A DNA stretch of 24,178 bases from contig JBKJQB010000125.1 in NCBI GenBank assembly GCA_046594105.1, forward strand, positions 1-24,178, written 5' to 3'. Below the pieces are notes generated by a model, which was not told the DNA's origin, searched no databases, and was given only the letters and a program-made list of their open reading frames with translations. This document shows positions 23,306 to 24,178 of this stretch, piece after piece. A program made the translations under genes and the position numbers. The stretch comes from JBDSGC01 sp046594105. GTDB lineage: Bacteria; Acidobacteriota; Thermoanaerobaculia; Gp7-AA8. Numbering within the stretch: the first letter of the stretch is position 1; every line of letters begins with the position of its first letter.

Positions 23306-23671
23306 GTGTCCAAGCGTTTCTCGCCCTCGCTGTTGGTCGCTGCACTTCTGGTGTTCGTATTTGCGGTTCCGTCGTTCGCATCCCCGATTCCCTCGAAGAC
23401 CGCCGCCAATCAGAGTCTCGATCAGCGCACCGCTGATCTCGCTCTGGTCCGCGACCTCGCTTCGAACGAACAGGTAGCCACCGTACTCTCGCAGCACGGC
23501 TTCACTCAGGAGCAGGTCAATCAGCGTCTGGCCCAGCTCTCTCCGCAGGACCTGCACCAGTTGGCGAACAACCTCGACCAGCTTCAGGCCGCCGGCCTGA
23601 CCCGGCAGGAGTGGATCTGGATCGGCATCGGTGCCCTGGCCGCGCTGATCCTGGTGGTCGCCCTCGGCTGA
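23306..23671 (+). CDS. PA2779-family membrane protein
   Basis: The start is GTG 23306, with a strong AAGGAGG five bases upstream; the frame open to 23258 lacks such a site. The 121-residue product has a signal peptide (SLLVAALLVFVFAVPSFA), a helical middle with LVRDLASNEQVATVLSQHGFTQEQVNQRLAQLSPQDL, and a C-terminal membrane helix (WIWIGIGALAALILVVAL). That order is characteristic of the PA2779 family, named after a Pseudomonas aeruginosa protein of unknown function. The following gene is the PA2778-like peptidase, the usual partner, which supports the call. The role is unknown. Confidence 0.8.
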   Translation: MSKRFSPSLLVAALLVFVFAVPSFASPIPSKTAANQSLDQRTADLALVRDLASNEQVATVLSQHGFTQEQVNQRLAQLSPQDLHQLANNLDQLQAAGLTRQEWIWIGIGALAALILVVALG

Positions 23672-23697
23672 ACCCGTCTCATCCAGGCAATCTGTTG

Positions 23698-23725
23698 ATC
23701 GGGCGGGCCTTCGGGCTCGCCCGAT
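23698..23725 (+). terminator. UUCG-capped hairpin between PA2779- and PA2778-type genes
   Basis: ATCGGGCGGGCC pairs with GGCTCGCCCGAT as a 12-bp stem (one G-T wobble) closed by a C(TTCG)G tetraloop, a very stable cap. Only a short GTTT follows, then the palindrome CGTTTCGAAACG (23727-23738). It could be a weak terminator, an attenuator or an mRNA-stabilising structure lowering expression of the second gene. Confidence 0.55.
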
Positions 23726-23766
23726 GCGTTTCGAAACGTGCTCGCCTGCGACAGAATGTGCCCTCC

Positions 23767-24178
23767 ATGGATCGATTTCGCTTTTTCCTCTGCCTTTCCT
23801 CTCTGGCCTTCGCGGCCGTGCTGACCTCGTGCATCACCATCACTCCGAGGACGCAGCATCCATCGTCCTCCGCGACCGTCATTCCCAATGTCCCACTGCA
23901 GCATTGGGGAATCGAATCCTGCGGAGCGGGATCTCTCTCCAGCGTGCTGCAGCATTACGGCGAGCCGACCACCATGGCCCAGTGGGACGCGACCCTCCCG
24001 AAAAGCCGAGGCGGCGTGCTGACGATCGATCTTCTGCTCGCCGCGCGGAGTCGCGGATTCCAGGCGGAGTTGGCGACAGGAACGCCGGAACTCGTGGAGC
24101 GGGAGGTTCGGCAGGGGAATCCAGCGATCCTGATGCTGCAGGTGGTCGACTCGCCCGGCCGGCACTACGACTTCTTCC
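23767..24178 (+). CDS. PA2778-family C39-like cysteine peptidase lipoprotein, 3' end outside window
   Basis: The frame opens at ATG 23767 and stays open to the window edge (137 residues visible). A signal peptide ends in a lipobox AVLTSC, with the acylated cysteine at about residue 22. The segment HWGIESCGAGSLSSVLQHYG (about residues 44-63) has the C39-type catalytic cysteine with its G-A-L-pattern helix, although Gln before the Cys is replaced by Glu-Ser. The later GRHYDFF carries the likely catalytic histidine. PA2778-type proteins are predicted cysteine peptidases with a C-terminal TPR region, which would be beyond the window. It follows the PA2779-type gene by 95 bases. The substrate is unknown. 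Confidence 0.75.
   Translation, partial: MDRFRFFLCLSSLAFAAVLTSCITITPRTQHPSSSATVIPNVPLQHWGIESCGAGSLSSVLQHYGEPTTMAQWDATLPKSRGGVLTIDLLLAARSRGFQAELATGTPELVEREVRQGNPAILMLQVVDSPGRHYDFF

Noticed and set aside
23584..24165. 193-codon open frame on the minus strand
   Set aside because: It is antisense to the peptidase lipoprotein, which has a signal peptide, lipobox and catalytic motifs.
1..24178. CRISPR arrays, tRNA/rRNA genes or insertion-sequence transposases
   Set aside because: No regularly spaced direct repeats, tRNA-like cloverleaf sequences or transposase motifs were recognised. Short or unusual RNAs could still be missed by eye.

Overview
The window is GC-rich bacterial chromosome, most probably from an Acidobacteriota member. 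That placement rests on gene content: a complete type IV pilus assembly operon followed by IPT/TIG lipoproteins, a bshC-bshB1-bshA bacillithiol operon, a zinc-ribbon bL28, and dispersed intergenic repeats of the 'GTAGCGCCGGCATCC' kind. The phylum call is inference, not proof. Almost everything from 2.2 kb to 23 kb is on the minus strand. The exceptions are the first 2 kb, rpmB and the last two genes.

Region 1 (1-1982, plus strand) looks like the end of a chromosomal integron cassette array without a visible integrase. It holds an AlbA_2-domain gene (5' end outside the window), a DinB-like metal-binding protein gene, and a RelE/ParE-type toxin with its small antitoxin. An attC-like recombination site separates or ends each cassette. 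The first attC (717-822) is very good, the second (1289-1401) has a damaged left core, and the third (1908-1978) is degenerate.

Region 2 (2189-6373, minus) is an operon of a SAM methyltransferase, bshC, bshB1 and bshA. It encodes the whole bacillithiol pathway plus a methyltransferase that may produce N-methyl-bacillithiol. Region 3 (6374-6650) is an intergenic stretch packed with inverted repeats. Region 4 (6651-11594, minus) is a tightly packed operon: TPR protein, roadblock/LC7 protein, accB, accC, aroK and a calcineurin-like phosphoesterase.

Region 5 (11707-20241, minus) is pilM-pilN-pilO-pilP-pilQ followed by two secreted lipoproteins, the second a 743-residue protein with Ig-like and IPT/TIG domains. 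It ends in a good hairpin terminator and starts at a sigma-70-like promoter. Region 6 holds rpmB (plus, own promoter) convergent with a bifunctional rel/spoT (minus). Region 7 (23306 to the end, plus) is a PA2779-family membrane protein followed by a truncated PA2778-family C39-like cysteine peptidase lipoprotein.

The main structural surprises are the attC array, a 77-bp element present at 76/77 identity in two places 18.5 kb apart, each between convergent genes, a large imperfect palindrome at 6505-6617, and repeated GGTTTCT heptamers in two intergenic regions. No tRNA, rRNA, CRISPR array or insertion sequence was seen.
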